A stretch of DNA of 7,516 nt from Candidatus Bathyarchaeum sp. (GTDB lineage: Archaea; Thermoproteota; Bathyarchaeia; Bathyarchaeales; Bathyarchaeaceae), in contig PIXS01000080.1 in the NCBI GenBank assembly GCA_003096255.1, positions 1 through 7,516 of the forward strand, written 5' to 3'. The notes below the pieces were generated by a model that ran no database searches, was not told where the DNA came from, and worked only from the letters and a program-made list of their open reading frames with translations. The position numbers and the translations under genes were made by a program. The number at the start of each line of letters is the position of its first letter. The stretch's first letter is position 1. This document shows, piece after piece, positions 4,580-7,516 of the stretch.

Positions 4580-5599
4580 GGAGAAAAAACTGAAGTCCAC
4601 CTTGGATTCTTCGAAAAATACCTCGCACTATGGGTATTCTTGTGCATGCTAACAGGCTTGGCACTTTCACAAGTAGTTCCCGAGCTGAGCATAGCAATCA
4701 ACAGTGTTCAATTTGCTGGAATCTCCATCCCCATCGGCATATGCTTATTTCTTATGATGTATCCTGCCCTCCTAAATCTCCAGTTTTCTGAGCTGAAGAA
4801 GCTGGCCAAAAACCCGAAACCAATCATTATAACTATTATTTCGAATTGGATTTGGGCTCCCATAGTCACGGCTCTGCTGGCTTACGTGTTTTTAGCAGGA
4901 AATGACCAGCTGATTGTATCCTTGATTTTGCTTGGGTCGAGTCCGTGCACTGCCATGGTTCTTGTTTGGGGTGCCTTAGCTAATGGCAATCAGGAACAGA
5001 ACGTTGTCAACACAACCTTGAATACGATAACGATAATTTTTCTGTATGCCCCTGTTGTTTCCCTCTTAACTGGAATCCAGAACATCGAAATCGACAGACT
5101 TGGGCTTGTGCTCTCAGTTTTTGTTTTCATTGGCGTCCCGCTGGTTCTCGGATACATATCAAAGAAGCTGATTACCCGCAGCAAGGGAACAGAGTGGTTC
5201 CAGGGAACTTATCGTCCTGCAGTGGGCAAAATCTCGATAATGGCTTTGCTTGCAACATTAGTTGTCATATTCTCTTTAAATGGGAGCGTGCTGATAGAAC
5301 ATCCAGAGGAGATGCTCTTGGTTTCGGTTCCGCTGCTCCTTGGCTTCTTCATAATTGTTGGAGTTAACCTGCTTGTTACCAAGTTTGCGGGACTCAAGTA
5401 CCGTGAGGGAATAATCTCTGTGATAATCGGCTCCTCAAGCCACTTCGAAATTGCCATTGCCACAGCCATCAGCCTCTACGGTTTAGGCTCACAGGCGGCG
5501 CTCGGAACAACCATGGGCTTGTTCTGGGAAGTTCCAATCATGCTTAGCCTAGTGTATCTGGGCAAAAAGTTGGGGCAAAGAGGCTTCTGGAAAAAATAA
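4577..5599 (+). CDS. acr3: ACR3-family arsenite efflux permease
   Basis: This integral membrane carrier exports arsenite by the proton-motive force (BART superfamily, about ten helices). From TTG at 4577 it has 340 residues, typical of ACR3. Visible family marks are FFEKYLALWVFL at the first helix, IPIGICLFLMMYPALLNLQF (51-70), SSPCTAMVLVW (121-131) carrying the conserved helix-4 cysteine C124, GTEWFQGTYRPAVGKIS (204-220), SSSHFEIAIATAI (287-299) and FWEVPIMLSL (317-325) with the conserved glutamate E318. The residue before C124 is Pro, where many ACR3 proteins have Arg ('ARC'); I associate SPC/APC forms with another ACR3 branch. The start is uncertain: ATG 4466 or 4520 would add 37 or 19 poorly conserved residues. 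It lies downstream of the Cys-rich microprotein and 10 nt before arsM, clearly one operon under ArsR. Confidence 0.93.
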   Translation: MGEKTEVHLGFFEKYLALWVFLCMLTGLALSQVVPELSIAINSVQFAGISIPIGICLFLMMYPALLNLQFSELKKLAKNPKPIIITIISNWIWAPIVTALLAYVFLAGNDQLIVSLILLGSSPCTAMVLVWGALANGNQEQNVVNTTLNTITIIFLYAPVVSLLTGIQNIEIDRLGLVLSVFVFIGVPLVLGYISKKLITRSKGTEWFQGTYRPAVGKISIMALLATLVVIFSLNGSVLIEHPEEMLLVSVPLLLGFFIIVGVNLLVTKFAGLKYREGIISVIIGSSSHFEIAIATAISLYGLGSQAALGTTMGLFWEVPIMLSLVYLGKKLGQRGFWKK

Positions 5600-5609
5600 G
5601 GTGACTATA

Positions 5610-6386
5610 ATGGAAAATGAGAATGAAAAAATTAAAAAACATGTAAAAAAGCGCTATGGCGCAATAGCCACAGCAGACTGCTCCAGCTGTTCAACTGGAT
5701 GCTGCTCATCATCTAGCTGTGGGACTCCTCCCCAGTACGTTGCATGGAAAGTCGGTTACTCTCCCAGCGACATAGAAAGCGTCCCAGAAGATTCCCTTTT
5801 GGGCTTGGGCTGCGGAAACCCTGTTGCCCTTGCAAGCTTGAAAGAAGGCGAAACTGTCCTGGACTTGGGTTCAGGAGGCGGTATAGACGCCTTTTTGGCA
5901 GCCAAACGTGTTGGAAAAACAGGGAAAGTGATTGGCGTAGACATGACACAAGAGATGATAAAACGCGCAGAAGCATCCGCCAAGGAGAATGGCTACACGA
6001 ATGTTGAGTTCCGCTTAGGCGAGATCGAATCATTGCCTGTTGAGGCTGAAACTGTGGACGTAGTCATCAGCAACTGCGTAATCAATTTGGCGCCAGACAA
6101 GTTGAAGGTGTTCAAGGAAGCATACCGTGTTCTTAAGGCAGATGGACGACTCATGGTGTCTGACCTTGTCACGGTGGGAACGTTGCCTGAGGAAGTCAGG
6201 AACAGTTTTGATGCTTGGGCAGGATGCATCGCTGGCGCCCTAGAACAAAGCGACTACCTGAACAAAATAGCGGAAGCAGGATTCCAAAACGTCAAGGTTG
6301 TTTCTCAGAAGCCCTACACCATCGATGTTTCTCAGGAACTACGCGGAAAAATAATCAGTGTTCAGGTCGAAGCCCACAAAAGTTAA
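5610..6386 (+). CDS. arsM: ArsM arsenite S-adenosylmethionine methyltransferase
   Basis: This cytoplasmic enzyme methylates As(III) with SAM to methylated arsenicals. From ATG at 5610 it has 258 residues. Order of features: helical N-terminus; Cys-rich segment 24-37 (C24, C27, C31, C32, C37); GLGCGNP with C68; SAM-binding motif I VLDLGSGGGIDAF (about 83-94); GVDMTQEMI motif (about 109-117); SNCVINL with C156; AGCIAGAL with C206. C68, C156 and C206 match the conserved thiols of the ArsM active site, and one N-terminal cysteine supplies the fourth (disulfide cascade). The segment C31-C32-x4-C37 repeats the CC-x4-C spacing of the microprotein. The start is ATG rather than GTG 5601: AAGGTGA (5598-5604) forms a strong ribosome site 5 nt before it. 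Spacing to acr3 is 10 nt. Confidence 0.95.
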   Translation: MENENEKIKKHVKKRYGAIATADCSSCSTGCCSSSSCGTPPQYVAWKVGYSPSDIESVPEDSLLGLGCGNPVALASLKEGETVLDLGSGGGIDAFLAAKRVGKTGKVIGVDMTQEMIKRAEASAKENGYTNVEFRLGEIESLPVEAETVDVVISNCVINLAPDKLKVFKEAYRVLKADGRLMVSDLVTVGTLPEEVRNSFDAWAGCIAGALEQSDYLNKIAEAGFQNVKVVSQKPYTIDVSQELRGKIISVQVEAHKS

Positions 6387-6430
6387 TGCCCTTGTTCTAC
6401 ATCCTTTCTATTCAGTCAGGATGATAAACG

Positions 6431-7147
6431 ATGACTGGGGACCATAAAAGTGGCTGTTTAATCTGCGGAGAAGAACTGGTCTACGAAAAGGAGCCAGCCC
6501 CGCTTGAGTGCTTCTACTGCAAGCAAACCTGTGATTCCAATGTAGCCTGCAGAAACGGACACTACGTTTGTGACAAGTGCCACAGCCTACCCGCAATGGA
6601 CCTAATAGAAAACTACTGCAATTCCAGCAAGTCAGAGAATCCGCTAGAGCTTGCGTTGACGCTGATGAGAAACCCCAGCGTAAAGATGCATGGTCCAGAA
6701 CATCATTTTCTTGTGCCCGCTGTCCTTTTAGCTGCTTACTACAACAGCAAACAAGATTACGGCACGAAAGCTACTAAACTTAGGATGGCTAAGAAACGGG
6801 CTTCCTATGTGTTGGGTGGCTTCTGTGGCTTCTATGGTGACTGTGGGGCAGCGGTTGGCACTGGCATCTTTGTTAGTTTGATAACTGATGCGACTCCCGT
6901 GTCTGTAGCTGAATGGAAGCTGGCAAATCTGGTGACTGCAAAGAGCCTTCTTACTATAGCTGAGCATGGGGGTCCAAGATGCTGCAAAAGAAACACCTAC
7001 TTGGCGTTGATGCGGGCAGTGGAGTTCCTGAAGGAAAAGTTTGACGTGGCTCTGGAAACTAAGGAAGGCTTGGAGTGCGAATTCTATGACCTGAACAATG
7101 AGTGTCTGCGGCAGGGTTGTCCTTTCTATCCGCAAGATGCTGTTTGA
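6431..7147 (+). CDS. DUF5714-type cysteine-rich protein in the arsenic operon
   Basis: Function is unknown. I recognise the family as DUF5714 from the blocks MHGPEHHFLVPAVLLAAYY (86-104), VLGGFCGFYGDCGAAVGTGI (127-146), AEHGGPRCCKRNTYLA (177-192) and a closing CEFYDLNNECLRQGCPFYP (216-234). The 238 residues contain sixteen cysteines. The N-terminus looks like a double zinc ribbon or knuckle (C9/C12, C27/C30, C34, C40, C47/C50); the core then has C132, C138, the vicinal pair C184-C185, and H87/H91/H92 as possible metal ligands. No membrane spans or signal peptide are seen. The ATG at 6431 is preceded by AGGATGA (6419-6425) at short spacing. It follows arsM by 44 nt on the same strand with no obvious promoter between, so co-transcription is likely. 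I recall DUF5714 genes near SAM methyltransferases elsewhere, which suggests a redox, metal-handling or methylated-product role; this is inference. Confidence 0.85.
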   Translation: MTGDHKSGCLICGEELVYEKEPAPLECFYCKQTCDSNVACRNGHYVCDKCHSLPAMDLIENYCNSSKSENPLELALTLMRNPSVKMHGPEHHFLVPAVLLAAYYNSKQDYGTKATKLRMAKKRASYVLGGFCGFYGDCGAAVGTGIFVSLITDATPVSVAEWKLANLVTAKSLLTIAEHGGPRCCKRNTYLALMRAVEFLKEKFDVALETKEGLECEFYDLNNECLRQGCPFYPQDAV

Positions 7148-7168
7148 TGGTACAGTTTAGGACCTGTT

Positions 7169-7184
7169 GATTGTTTCTGTTTTG
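7169..7184 (+). terminator. T-rich probable terminator of the arsenic operon
   Basis: GATTGTTTCTGTTTTG begins 22 nt after the DUF5714 stop codon and ends just before the convergent microprotein gene. It is a typical archaeal T-rich 3' end without a strong stem. Confidence 0.4.
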
Positions 7185-7196
7185 AAAAACGGTTTG

Positions 7197-7367
7197 TTAG
7201 GATGGCATGTACAGGTCTAGGATTACGTTGAGTTGTTGTATGATTGGTGCTGATATGTCGCCTAGGAACTCTAATGCTCCATCAGCAACTATTAGCGCAA
7301 CTAGAAAAATTACAATGAAGACTATCCACAGTTTGTTGACGTACATAAAACAGTGACTTGGGTTCAT
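7197..7367 (-). CDS. 56-aa membrane microprotein
   Basis: This short frame was found by eye on the minus strand, ending in TAA at 7197-7199. From ATG at 7367 it encodes 56 residues: MNPSHCFMYVNK, one strongly hydrophobic helix (LWIVFIVIFLVALIVA, about 13-28), then an acidic amphipathic stretch (DGALEFLGD) and a second, shorter apolar region ending LYMPS. I recognise no family. A minus-strand TATA-like TGTATATG (7389-7397) is centred about 26 nt before the ATG at 7367, which fits a leaderless mRNA and favours this start over the internal ATG at 7346 (49 aa). No ribosome site is seen, consistent with leaderless translation. The stop is 49 nt from the convergent DUF5714 stop. A link to arsenic handling is not indicated. 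Confidence 0.6.
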   Translation of the reverse strand: MNPSHCFMYVNKLWIVFIVIFLVALIVADGALEFLGDISAPIIQQLNVILDLYMPS

Positions 7368-7388
7368 CTTTATTAAGACTTGTTGAAC

Positions 7389-7397
7389 ACATATACA
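7389..7397 (-). promoter_or_regulatory. TATA box of the 56-aa membrane microprotein
   Basis: The minus strand reads TGTATATGT, centred about 26 nt upstream of the ATG at 7367. The geometry predicts a leaderless transcript. Confidence 0.5.
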
Positions 7398-7437
7398 GAT
7401 ACAAAAATCGACAGTAATCCCCGTAGTTACATCGTAT

Positions 7438-7516
7438 ATGAGTCAAAAAATGTTGACCAGATTCTACCACACTAGAAAAAGAATGTCCAGACCAGAAACC
7501 TTTCAGGCATTCACTC
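7438..7516 (+). CDS. Possible 5' end of a gene cut by the window edge
   Basis: An open frame from ATG at 7438 runs to the edge (26 codons). It is basic (RFYHTRKRMSRPE) and then continues TFQAFT. There is no ribosome site and no clear TATA box at the expected distance, so it may be chance. No family can be assigned. Confidence 0.3.
   Translation, partial: MSQKMLTRFYHTRKRMSRPETFQAFT

Noticed and set aside
7282..7470. 62-codon minus-strand frame at the right end
   Set aside because: It overlaps the 56-aa membrane microprotein in another frame and has no hydrophobic or motif content; the microprotein has the better promoter geometry.

Overview
This window looks archaeal. Several genes are preceded by plausible TATA boxes about 25-30 nt upstream of short leaders or start codons. 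GTG and TTG starts are likely, and the protein set (zinc-ribbon threonine synthase, an ACR3/ArsM/DUF5714 cluster) reads like a moderate-GC archaeon. My best guess is a Bathyarchaeia-like Thermoproteota lineage, but this is inference from protein style and not from a phylogenetic marker.

Left part (1-2650). The window opens inside the N-terminus of a minus-strand protein that resembles the start of archaeal B12-binding/radical SAM proteins. Divergent from it is a full-length PLP-dependent threonine synthase (391-1761). A convergent small membrane protein (1796-2047, minus), a 37-residue single-pass membrane microprotein (2363-2476, plus) and a tRNA-Asp(GTC) with encoded CCA (2565-2642) follow. 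The stretch 2048-2362 holds no convincing gene. It carries a perfect 17-nt inverted repeat and the microprotein promoter.

Central and right part (2748-7147). A major facilitator transporter runs into a convergent arsR-type repressor. arsR and a four-gene plus-strand run diverge from a compact two-way promoter. The run comprises a 34-residue Cys-rich microprotein, an ACR3 arsenite efflux permease, an ArsM arsenite methyltransferase and a 16-cysteine DUF5714 protein. Together they form an arsenic-resistance locus: ArsR senses As(III) through a CxC motif and represses, ACR3 exports As(III), and ArsM methylates it with SAM. The microprotein and DUF5714 protein are the unexplained parts. The microprotein carries a CC-x4-C arrangement with the same spacing as the As(III) site of the metallochaperone ArsD, and the ArsM N-terminus has this spacing too. 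A tiny thiol carrier working with ACR3/ArsM is therefore a testable idea.

Right edge (7148-7516). A 56-residue minus-strand membrane microprotein with a well-placed TATA box is followed by a possible plus-strand gene start cut by the window end.

No CRISPR array, insertion sequence, rRNA or transposase was seen.
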